Under the pieces are notes generated by a model that was given only the letters and a program-made list of their open reading frames with translations, was not told the DNA's origin and ran no database searches. A program made the position numbers and the translations under genes. This document shows, piece after piece, positions 1-7,534 of a DNA stretch of 20,470 bases. The stretch's first letter is position 1; every line of letters starts with the position of its first letter. The DNA comes from an uncultured Ruminococcus sp. (GTDB lineage: Bacteria; Bacillota; Clostridia; Oscillospirales; CAG-272), in the NCBI GenBank assembly GCA_902782785.1, contig CACZOH010000111.1:1-20470 (forward strand). The letters run 5' to 3'.

Positions 1-1847
1 ACGTTCAGCTTTTTGCCTCCGAGATACTGCGAAAGCCAGCCCGTGTGTATGAGCAGGGACACGGTATCGCCTTGGCACAGAAGCGTTACGGGGACCTTGT
101 GACGGTCGACGCTGCTGCCCGGAAATTCCGAAAACGTGTATTTGCTCATACTCTGTTTGTTCAGCTCCTCGAGCGATACGCCGTTTATCAGGATATTCGC
201 TTCGACCGACGGGAAATCCGCGGGTCTTGAATGGAAGTGATATTCTATGCCCTCAAATATGTCCTTTGTATAAGACAGAAAGACGTACGTATAATTTGAG
301 CCCGTCCCGCCCGATATGCGGTGCGTCACGTTCAGGTCATCCGTTATATCCGCTTCGTCAATTATAACGCCGAACCCGAGAGAGCCGCCGTCTGTGAATT
401 TTACCGTGCCGTCAAATTCTCCTTTGCCGACGGTACCGAGCGCCTGTTCCGGAAGCGTTATCTTCTTTCCAGTCTGCTCAAACGGTATCGGTACGCCGTT
501 GATCTCGACGGACGACGCCTCCGCTTCTTCAAGCATGGTCAACGTCAGACCGCCGCCCTTAGCCGTCGAATATCGGAAATCTCTTTTCTGAAGCTCGTAT
601 ACCGGCTTTTCCTCAAAGCTGTTTTCGTCAAGCCCGAGCATTATCGCTTTTATGCTGAAGATCTCCTTTTTTGACAGCCCTATGGAATACAGATAATTTT
701 CCGTTTTCTGACTCAGCGTATCTCCGTTGTATCTTTCAAGACCGTTCAGAACGGGCATAAGTCTGACCTTTGATCTCTCTCCCGCTTTTGAAAACGACGT
801 GATCTCAAAATCCTGTATGATCTCCTCTTTTTTGACTCCTAGAAGCGCTAAAAGTATGGCCGCCACGGTGCCCGTTCTGTCCGCTCCCGCGGCGCAGTGG
901 AAGTATACGGGATAATTCTTCTCATCCGCGAATACAAGGAAGACTTTTTTATAAAGTCCCGCCTGTTCTTTATAAAACGCCGCCTGGAAATTGACTATCG
1001 GCACCTGGATATAGTTTTCCGCACTCTGAAGCGCGGGTGTCGTCCTGCCGCAGTTTTCACTCGTACCGCGCAGATCGAGCTCCGTTTTTATTCCGACCTC
1101 GTCGTTGAAGTACTTTTTGCCGACGCTCGTGAGCGTGCTCTTGTCCGCGTTGACGCAGTCGTCGAGCGCGGAGCCGCGGAACACCTTGTCCTGAAGAACG
1201 GTCAGACCCTCTTCGGTAACGTAGCCGCCGAGATCGCGCACGTTGCCGTAATGTCCGCCGACGTTCATTATCCTCGGACCCGTCGACGTCGTTTCAAACG
1301 ATACCGTATCGGACGTCTCCGTATTTTCTCCCTTTGCAGTCACGCGAACGTAATATTTCGCCGATTTGTAAAGATTGGTCAGCTTTCTCTTTTCGGTTGC
1401 GGCGGAAAGCGTTACGGATGTACTGTCGGAGAGATCCTCGTTAAGAGAATATTCAAATATATAAGACGATATTTCGTCCTCCCCGTCGTATTCCCATTCT
1501 ATCGTTATATCCTCATGCTGATCGTTGTTCTTTTTCATAAAATCGACGACGTCGGCGTCCGGTCCCGCCTCAAGATAAGCGCGTACGTTTTTTATGTACG
1601 GATATACGACCGGATCGACCGGCTTGATCTTTACACCGCCGTGAGATCCGGGAGCTTTTTCGGTTTCCGTCCCGGGCTCCGTCAAAGCCTCCGTTACCGT
1701 TCCGGCAGTTTCCCCGGTCTCCGGTCCGTCAGCGGTTTCCGTTTGCGTCTGCACGGTAGTGCAGGCGGTCGCGCATAAAACAGATAATATCAAAAGCATA
1801 CAGATTACGCGCGTTATGATACGTTTTTCTTGTATGATCGTTTTCAT
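1..1847 (-). CDS. Secreted tyrosine-phosphatase-family lipoprotein (partial, C-terminus off the left edge)
   Basis: The minus-strand frame is open from an ATG at 1847 to the window edge (615 codons, no stop seen). The N-terminus has a hydrophobic signal and a lipobox-like ATAC with Cys29, then a Thr/Glu/Pro-rich linker to about residue 70. A fibronectin-III-like beta domain (about 100-188) precedes a phosphatase domain of the Y_phosphatase3 type (about 194-420) that opens with NVRDLGGY, continues with FRGSALD and LDLRGTSE, and holds the active-site loop HCAAGADRTG, i.e. CX5R with Cys318 and Arg324. The family removes phosphate from Tyr/Ser/Thr residues or from lipids. About 190 further beta-rich residues have no family I recognise. 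A good Shine-Dalgarno (GGAGAAGG) supports the start. The gene is divergent from the CotH-like kinase gene. Lipid anchoring would place the catalytic domain outside the membrane. The fold call is confident; the substrate is unknown. Confidence 0.9.
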   Translation of the reverse strand, partial: MKTIIQEKRIITRVICMLLILSVLCATACTTVQTQTETADGPETGETAGTVTEALTEPGTETEKAPGSHGGVKIKPVDPVVYPYIKNVRAYLEAGPDADVVDFMKKNNDQHEDITIEWEYDGEDEISSYIFEYSLNEDLSDSTSVTLSAATEKRKLTNLYKSAKYYVRVTAKGENTETSDTVSFETTSTGPRIMNVGGHYGNVRDLGGYVTEEGLTVLQDKVFRGSALDDCVNADKSTLTSVGKKYFNDEVGIKTELDLRGTSENCGRTTPALQSAENYIQVPIVNFQAAFYKEQAGLYKKVFLVFADEKNYPVYFHCAAGADRTGTVAAILLALLGVKKEEIIQDFEITSFSKAGERSKVRLMPVLNGLERYNGDTLSQKTENYLYSIGLSKKEIFSIKAIMLGLDENSFEEKPVYELQKRDFRYSTAKGGGLTLTMLEEAEASSVEINGVPIPFEQTGKKITLPEQALGTVGKGEFDGTVKFTDGGSLGFGVIIDEADITDDLNVTHRISGGTGSNYTYVFLSYTKDIFEGIEYHFHSRPADFPSVEANILINGVSLEELNKQSMSKYTFSEFPGSSVDRHKVPVTLLCQGDTVSLLIHTGWLSQYLGGKKLN

Positions 1848-1875
1848 ATCCTTCTCCGACGCTTTATTTGTTGAT

Positions 1876-1904
1876 ATTATACACCATATCCGTCAAAAAG
1901 TAAA
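1876..1904 (-). promoter_or_regulatory. Sigma-A-type promoter for the phosphatase lipoprotein
   Basis: On the minus strand TTTACT (1899-1904) and TATAAT (1876-1881) are separated by exactly 17 bp, about 28 bp upstream of the start codon. The -10 is perfect and the -35 matches four of six consensus positions. It is inferred from sequence only. Confidence 0.6.
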
Positions 1905-1932
1905 GACCATTTTTTAAACTTATAAAAAGCTA

Positions 1933-1961
1933 TTGACTAAAATGCGTTTTTGTGATATATT
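1933..1961 (+). promoter_or_regulatory. Sigma-A-type promoter for the CotH/RCC1 lipoprotein
   Basis: TTGACT (1933-1938) and TATATT (1956-1961) are spaced by 17 bp, each with one mismatch to consensus. The predicted leader is about 55 nt and contains a small GATCC-CGC-GGATC inverted repeat (1994-2006). The promoter is back to back with that of the phosphatase gene, with under 30 bp between the two -35 boxes, so one regulator could act on both. Confidence 0.65.
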
Positions 1962-2024
1962 TATGATATGTGATATGATTAGTATTATTGTGCGATCCCG
2001 CGGATCATTGAGGAAATTAAGGTT

Positions 2025-5000
2025 ATGGATTTTAAATACGGACGTAAAAGGATATTTATAATAATATGCTCGCTTTTCGTTTGCGCGGCGATGCTTTTCG
2101 GATACGGCTGCGACGGAAATAACGGCGACACTACCGCTGAAACGGATACGAAATCAGTCACGGAAACGGAAGCCGCCGATACGGAGACCGAAACGCCGGA
2201 GCCGGATCTTGATCTGAAAGAATACGGCGCTCTTGTCATATCGAAGGTCTACGGCAACGGCGGAAGCAGTACGGCCGCCTGCGAGCACAGCTTTATCGAG
2301 CTTTACAACACCGGTTCTTCCCCGCTCGGGCTCGGACGCCTGGCGCTTTACTACAGGACCGGCAAAAAAAGCGAATACATCCGCTTCCGTCTTCCGGACG
2401 TTTCACTTGACGGCGGCAAAAGCTATCTGATACGCTGCGCATCCGTCTCGGACAGAACGTCAAAATACGATACGTCGTACGAGGTCATTAAAATAACGGA
2501 TCACGACGCGGAATGGGACGTGATGCTGAACAACAAGGATATAAAGCTTATCCTTGCGCCGGCGGGCAGAAAGCCCGACAAATCGGCGGCGCCCGAAACG
2601 ATACCCGGGATGATCTCATATTTTGTCGCGACGGACGAATACGTTTTCGATACGGGTTACGTCTCCGATTACTCTAAAAACAAGATCGCGGTAAGGACCG
2701 CACTCAAGCGCGACAGCGGATATTATCTGCAGAATCTGACTAAAGCCACTACCGAAAAGCTTTTGCAGATCGCGCCTGAAACGTCGGACGGAAAACGTGC
2801 AAAGATCACGGACGGCAAACTCGACGAGGTGCGTTTTTCATACGCCGCGGGATTTTACACGGAGCCGCTTTCGCTTGAGCTGTCCGCTCCCGAGGGCTAC
2901 GGTACGATATATTTTACAATAGACGGCTCGGACCCGGTCACATCGAAAACAAGGCACGAATACAGCGGAGCCGTCAATCTTAAGGACACGACGAAAACGA
3001 ATTTCGGGCGCACGTACGTACAGGGACTGAAATTCGTGAGAAATATCGGCTCCAACAGCTCGACGATGATAGGCGTGCACGTCATAAAGGCCTGCGCGTT
3101 CAACGGTGAAAAATACACGGGAGTGTATACCAATTCATATTTCATAAGCGAAAAAGCGGCGGAATACGGCGTTACGGTAATGTCCATATCGCTTGAAAAG
3201 GAGCAGATGTTCGGAGATCCCGGTTTCTATCACAATTTCAACCCGTCGTCAAACGACCCGAACACGCGCGGAGACGCGTTTCTCGAGGTTTTCGACAAAA
3301 ACGGAGTGCGCCGCGGTTATTCGAACGTTGAGCTTGCCGTAAGCGGTCACGGCTCGTCCGGCACCGGTATGCGCTCGATGAAGGTGTTTATAAAAGGCTC
3401 CGAAAACACGGACGACGGAACGGAATCAAAACTGAATTTCGACCTTTTTGACGGATATGCGACAAACTCAAAGGGTCAGGCGATAACAGATTTTTCGCGC
3501 CTGCTCCTGCGAAATTCCGGAAACGACTGCGGAAACTCCTATATCAGGGACGCTTATATGCAGCGCGTGAGCCGCGCGATGTACGCGGATACGATGGCGT
3601 ACGCGCCGGTGCTTGTGTTCATAAACGGCGATTTCTGGGGCATATATAACGCGCGCGAGCGTTACAGCGGCGATTACGTTGAGTCGCATTACGGCATAGA
3701 CAAGGACAACGTCGCGCTGATTGAAAGCGATTATTCGCAGGTGCATACGGACCAGAACGCGCCGTTTATCGTAACGTCGGGACTTGAGGACGACGCGGAC
3801 GATTTCAACGAACTCGTCGATTTCATCAGGCAAAACGATCTTACGGATCAGAAAAACTATGAATACGTGACGGGAAAATTAGACGTCGATTCGCTTATCG
3901 ATCTGTTCATCTCCCGCATTTATTTCAGTTCGCTCGATTTTCCGGGAAACAATATAAAGGTATGGCGCAACAGAGCGGCAGACGATCCGTCGGGTGCGGA
4001 CAACCGCTGGCACTTCGTCATGCTCGATCTCGATATGGGCATATCGTTCTACAAGGGCGGAAACGACACCACCGAGGTCTCGAACTATATCGGCTGGCTC
4101 GGCGCGATGAGCACGGTCGCAAGCTCTATGATCTGCCGCCTTTTATCGAACAATTCGTTCAAGGCACGTTTTCTTTCAAGATATTATCAGGTGCTGAACG
4201 AGGTGTACGTCCCGTCCTCAATGGAGGAGGAGCTGAACAAAATAGCGGCGGAGCGCGCTCCGATAGAGTATCTGCAGACGGAACGCTGGGGCGCGAGCAT
4301 GGATAACTATAACACGTCAATTGCGGATATGCGTCAGTTCGTACAGAGAAGAAACGGATACGCCTTAAGCTATCTATGCAATTATTTCAACGTGTCGGAA
4401 AGCTATCTCATGAGCATAAGCGGAAACTTTTTATCGCTCGGCTTTTCGGAAACGCGTCTGTCCGTCACCGTGAACGGCGAAGCGGTCGGCGATCCGTGGA
4501 TAGCTAAATTTGACAAGAGTATCACGGCGACCGTCAGCGCAGAGGCGAAGGAGGGCTTTGAGCTCAGCGCGATCATTTTTACCGACTGCGACGGAAAGGT
4601 GACGCGCTTTGAGGGAAACAAAGCCGTCATTACGACGGATAAATCAGGTGAGATAAGCTTTGAAACAAAAAAGCTTTCTCGCCCCCGGGATCTCACGGTG
4701 CGCTCCGGCATAGTCGCGGGCGGCTGCGAGATGTATTACCTCACGGAGGACGGAAAGCTGTACGCGTGGGGCAGCAACAGCAATAACGTGCTCGGCGCCG
4801 GCGCGTCAGAGGCAGTCGTAACAAAGCCCTCGCTCGTGCGTGAGAACGTGGCGCAGATAGAGGTCTGCCACAGCAACGACTACGAAAATCATAACGACAA
4901 TATTACGGCGGCTATACTGACGAAGGACGGCGATATTTACACCATAGGCGCCCCGAACATCCCGGGGCTTGAAACGAATTCGTCAAAATGGACGCTTCTT

Positions 5001-5732
5001 GAATACGACGGCACGCCCGTGCAGATAAGCGTCGGCTTCGACCATCTGCTTATCCTCGACCAGGACGGCTCCGTCTGGGGCATCGGGAACAACAGCTACG
5101 GTCAGCTCGGAAAAGAAGACGAGGGCGGCACGGTAACGCGAATGAGAAAGATAGCGGACGGCGCGGTTATGATATCGGCGGGACGCAGGAACTCGGCTTT
5201 TATAGATAATAACGGCGACTGCTTCATTATGGGCGACGGACGCTGGAACAAGTTCAGAGACTCCGACGAGAACATAACGACTCCGCACAAGCTCTTAACG
5301 GACGTCGTCTTCATTTCAAGCGGCGAACACGAGCTGTTGATGGTGACGGAGAGCGGCGATCTTTATTACGCCGGCTGGCGGAACGTAAACGGCTTCGGTC
5401 AGGGCAGCGGAAGCCGCGGCGCACAGCGTATTTCCGTTTCGGGCGTGTCAAAGGCCTGCATCCACCACGGCGATATGACTATATTGACCGAGGCGGGCGC
5501 GCTTTACGGATACGGCATAAACAACGGCGGATGCATAGGTACTGCGGTAACGGGCGGCACGCCGACGCTTCTGATATCAGGCGGCGTCAAAGACACGGCG
5601 GCGGGTTTTGCATTCGTCGCGTATCTTGACGATACCGGCGCGATCAAGATAAACGGAAGCAACGCCGAGGGGCAGGCAGGCAACGGCACGGTATCCGAAT
5701 CCGTCTCATGGTCGACCGTGAACATAGAATAA
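2025..5732 (+). CDS. Multidomain lipoprotein: lamin-tail, CotH kinase and seven-repeat RCC1 propeller
   Basis: The 1235-residue product has a signal peptide ending in the lipobox GYGC, then a Thr/Glu-rich linker to about residue 60. In order follow: a lamin-tail-like domain (about 66-185); a chitobiase C-terminal-like beta domain with FTIDGSDP (about 266-375); a CotH-kinase-like domain (about 384-780); a short beta-rich stretch (about 800-886); and seven RCC1-type repeats (about 896-1222), enough for a closed seven-bladed propeller. CotH hallmarks are GHGSSGTGMRSMK (441-453), RNSGND (496-501), FINGDFWGIYNARER, and LDLDMG with Asp668 and Asp670, the expected metal/ATP-binding acidic pair. Bacterial CotH is a protein serine kinase of the spore coat; relatives occur in secreted multidomain proteins. 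Lipid anchoring would place this enzyme outside the membrane, where the phosphate donor is unclear. The RCC1 part probably binds a partner. It is divergent from the phosphatase gene. Confidence 0.88.
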   Translation: MDFKYGRKRIFIIICSLFVCAAMLFGYGCDGNNGDTTAETDTKSVTETEAADTETETPEPDLDLKEYGALVISKVYGNGGSSTAACEHSFIELYNTGSSPLGLGRLALYYRTGKKSEYIRFRLPDVSLDGGKSYLIRCASVSDRTSKYDTSYEVIKITDHDAEWDVMLNNKDIKLILAPAGRKPDKSAAPETIPGMISYFVATDEYVFDTGYVSDYSKNKIAVRTALKRDSGYYLQNLTKATTEKLLQIAPETSDGKRAKITDGKLDEVRFSYAAGFYTEPLSLELSAPEGYGTIYFTIDGSDPVTSKTRHEYSGAVNLKDTTKTNFGRTYVQGLKFVRNIGSNSSTMIGVHVIKACAFNGEKYTGVYTNSYFISEKAAEYGVTVMSISLEKEQMFGDPGFYHNFNPSSNDPNTRGDAFLEVFDKNGVRRGYSNVELAVSGHGSSGTGMRSMKVFIKGSENTDDGTESKLNFDLFDGYATNSKGQAITDFSRLLLRNSGNDCGNSYIRDAYMQRVSRAMYADTMAYAPVLVFINGDFWGIYNARERYSGDYVESHYGIDKDNVALIESDYSQVHTDQNAPFIVTSGLEDDADDFNELVDFIRQNDLTDQKNYEYVTGKLDVDSLIDLFISRIYFSSLDFPGNNIKVWRNRAADDPSGADNRWHFVMLDLDMGISFYKGGNDTTEVSNYIGWLGAMSTVASSMICRLLSNNSFKARFLSRYYQVLNEVYVPSSMEEELNKIAAERAPIEYLQTERWGASMDNYNTSIADMRQFVQRRNGYALSYLCNYFNVSESYLMSISGNFLSLGFSETRLSVTVNGEAVGDPWIAKFDKSITATVSAEAKEGFELSAIIFTDCDGKVTRFEGNKAVITTDKSGEISFETKKLSRPRDLTVRSGIVAGGCEMYYLTEDGKLYAWGSNSNNVLGAGASEAVVTKPSLVRENVAQIEVCHSNDYENHNDNITAAILTKDGDIYTIGAPNIPGLETNSSKWTLLEYDGTPVQISVGFDHLLILDQDGSVWGIGNNSYGQLGKEDEGGTVTRMRKIADGAVMISAGRRNSAFIDNNGDCFIMGDGRWNKFRDSDENITTPHKLLTDVVFISSGEHELLMVTESGDLYYAGWRNVNGFGQGSGSRGAQRISVSGVSKACIHHGDMTILTEAGALYGYGINNGGCIGTAVTGGTPTLLISGGVKDTAAGFAFVAYLDDTGAIKINGSNAEGQAGNGTVSESVSWSTVNIE

Positions 5733-5748
5733 AAAAACCGTATTAAAT

Positions 5749-5781
5749 AAAAACTGCAGCCGTAAAAAACTGCAGTTTTTT
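5749..5781. terminator. Bidirectional intrinsic terminator between convergent operons
   Basis: AAAACTGCAG (5750-5759) pairs with CTGCAGTTTT (5770-5779) around a 10-nt loop. The downstream arm runs into T6 on the plus strand, and the upstream flank gives TTTTTATTT on the minus strand, so it can stop both the CotH-gene transcript and the LCP-glyQS-113-aa transcript. It lies 17 bp past the plus-strand stop and 4 bp past the minus-strand stop. Confidence 0.85.
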
Positions 5782-5784
5782 GTT

Positions 5785-6126
5785 TTATCTGTAATATGAA
5801 TAGTGCGCGGTAATCTCCTTGTATTCACCGCTCACCTCGTCGTCGCCGGATATCACGGCGCCGTCAAGCGACATAAGCTCAAAGAGCTTTACGTTTTCCA
5901 TCCCGGCTTTGAATATGAGGTTTCCGCCTCCGTCGGAGACGGTAAAGAAGCTTTCGTCCGCGCGGCACAGGCAATCCCTGCCTATCACCACGTCGCCCGC
6001 CTCGCCTTTAGATACGGTGACGTATTTCATATTATGCGAGCATATTTTTGCGGCAAGCTCGCGCTTGTAACGCATTGAGTTTACCCGTTTTGACTTGATA
6101 TAACGGAAAAATCTGCCGTCTCCCAT
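5785..6126 (-). CDS. Hypothetical 113-residue protein downstream of glyQS
   Basis: I do not recognise this family. The reading frame opens with an ATG one base after the glyQS stop (TGA-T-ATG), which points to translational coupling, and ends at the operon terminator. No strong Shine-Dalgarno is visible before this ATG; an internal Met18 (ATG at 6075, MRYKREL) is an alternative start, also weakly preceded. The N-terminal third is basic (RYIKSKR, RYKRELAAK) and the rest looks beta-rich with Gly/Asp turns (VVIGRDCLC, VSDGGGNLIF, SLDGAVISGDDE). There is no signal peptide or membrane segment, so it is likely cytoplasmic. The two closely spaced cysteines (CLC) form no recognised metal motif. Coding is supported by position and codon use like its neighbours, but function is unknown. 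Confidence 0.7.
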   Translation of the reverse strand: MGDGRFFRYIKSKRVNSMRYKRELAAKICSHNMKYVTVSKGEAGDVVIGRDCLCRADESFFTVSDGGGNLIFKAGMENVKLFELMSLDGAVISGDDEVSGEYKEITAHYSYYR

Positions 6127-6127
6127 A

Positions 6128-7525
6128 TCAGAAGGCTGTTTTTTCCGTCAGATACGATACGAGCGTGTCTATCGGTATCCTTACCTGCTCCATTGAATCG
6201 CGCTCGCGCACGGTGACGCATTTGTCCTCTACCGAGTCAAAGTCATACGTTATGCAGAACGGAGTTCCTATCTCGTCCTCGCGTCTGTAACGCTTGCCTA
6301 TCGAGCCCGCGTCGTCGTAATCCACGCTGAAATATTTGGAAAGCTCTGCGTATATCTCGCCCGCGTTGTCCGCAAGCTTCTTGGATAACGGCAGGACCGC
6401 CGCTTTGAACGGTGCAAGCGCGGGATGCAGACGGAGAACCACGCGGCTGTCGCCGCCGTCGAGCTCCTCCTCGTCATACGCGTCGCACACGACGGACAAG
6501 AACGTTCTCTCAACGCCGAGCGACGGCTCTATGACGTACGGGATATATCTCTCGTTCGTCTCCGCGTCAAAATACGTGAGATCCTTGCCTGATACGTTCT
6601 GATGCTGCGTCAGGTCGTAATCGGTCCTGTCGGCCACGCCCCAGAGCTCGCCCCAGCCGAACGGGAACAGGAATTCAAAGTCTGTCGTCGCCTTTGAGTA
6701 GAAGCAGAGCTCCTCTTTATCGTGATCGCGCAGACGGATGTTCTCATCCTTCAGACCTATCGACAAAAGCCAGTTATGGCAGAAGCTGCGCCAGTAATCG
6801 AACCAGTCGAGGTCGGAACCGGGCTTGCAGAAGAATTCAAGCTCCATCTGCTCAAACTCGCGTACCCTGAATATGAAGTTGCCGGGCGTTATCTCGTTTC
6901 TGAAAGATTTACCGATCTGTCCGATACCGAACGGCACTTTTTTCCTCGTCGTCCTTTGAACGTTTACAAAGTTGGTGAATATGCCCTGCGCCGTTTCGGG
7001 ACGGAGGTATACCGTGTTCTTCGCGTCCTCGGTAACTCCTTGGAACGTCTTGAACATAAGGTTGAACTGGCGTATATCCGTGAAATTGTGCTTGCCGCAG
7101 GACGGACACGGGATATTGTTGTCCTCAACGAACTGCTTCATCTCCGCCTGTGAGAACGCGTCGATCGGTTTGGACAGCGTTATTCCCTGCTCCGCGCAAT
7201 AATCCTCTATAAGCTTGTCCGCTCTGAAACGCTCGTGACATTCGCGGCAGTCCATAAGCGGGTCGGAAAAGCCCGCGAGGTGACCGGAGGCCACCCACGT
7301 CTGCGGATTCATAAGTATCGCCGCGTCAAGCCCGACGTTGTATTTTGATTCCTGGACGAATTTCTTCCACCAAGCGCGTTTTATATTGTTTTTCAGCTCT
7401 ACGCCCAGAGGTCCGTAATCCCACGTATTCGCAAGCCCGCCGTAGATCTCGGAGCCCGCGTAGACAAAGCCTCTGTTTTTGCATAAAGCCACTATTTTAT
7501 CCATTGTTTTTTCGGTATTTTTCAT
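6128..7525 (-). CDS. glyQS: Glycine--tRNA ligase, single-chain alpha2 (class IIa)
   Basis: This cytosolic enzyme charges tRNA-Gly with glycine using ATP. The 465-residue length fits the single-chain bacterial alpha2 type. The N-terminal MDKIVALCKNRGF and WDYGPLGVELK segments are family hallmarks. Class II motif 2 is seen as FRNEITPGNFIFRVREFEQ and motif 3 as EPSLGVERTF. A zinc-type cysteine set is present near residues 90-145 (CRECHER, then CPSCGKH). The C-terminus matches the anticodon-binding domain (LHPALAPFKAAVLPL). The start ATG has the Shine-Dalgarno AAGGAGA at good spacing. It sits 9 bp after the LCP-like gene and 1 bp before the 113-aa gene, so it is read as the middle gene of a three-gene operon. 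I see no T-box leader directly upstream, nor in the promoter region before the LCP gene. Confidence 0.97.
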   Translation of the reverse strand: MKNTEKTMDKIVALCKNRGFVYAGSEIYGGLANTWDYGPLGVELKNNIKRAWWKKFVQESKYNVGLDAAILMNPQTWVASGHLAGFSDPLMDCRECHERFRADKLIEDYCAEQGITLSKPIDAFSQAEMKQFVEDNNIPCPSCGKHNFTDIRQFNLMFKTFQGVTEDAKNTVYLRPETAQGIFTNFVNVQRTTRKKVPFGIGQIGKSFRNEITPGNFIFRVREFEQMELEFFCKPGSDLDWFDYWRSFCHNWLLSIGLKDENIRLRDHDKEELCFYSKATTDFEFLFPFGWGELWGVADRTDYDLTQHQNVSGKDLTYFDAETNERYIPYVIEPSLGVERTFLSVVCDAYDEEELDGGDSRVVLRLHPALAPFKAAVLPLSKKLADNAGEIYAELSKYFSVDYDDAGSIGKRYRREDEIGTPFCITYDFDSVEDKCVTVRERDSMEQVRIPIDTLVSYLTEKTAF

Positions 7526-7534
7526 ATAGTCTCC

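Noticed and set aside
897..1778. Long plus-strand reading frame (293 codons) opposite the phosphatase gene
   Set aside because: Its Arg/Val/Phe-rich translation matches no fold, has no good ribosome binding site, and the opposite strand encodes clear phosphatase motifs.
1994..2006. GATCC-CGC-GGATC inverted repeat in the leader of the CotH gene
   Set aside because: Five base pairs with a 3-nt loop is too short to call an operator or terminator without other copies.
4700..5732. RCC1 repeats read as a beta-lactamase inhibitor protein (BLIP-II-like)
   Set aside because: BLIP-II shares the propeller fold, but nothing here shows beta-lactamase binding; the repeats are fused to a CotH domain.
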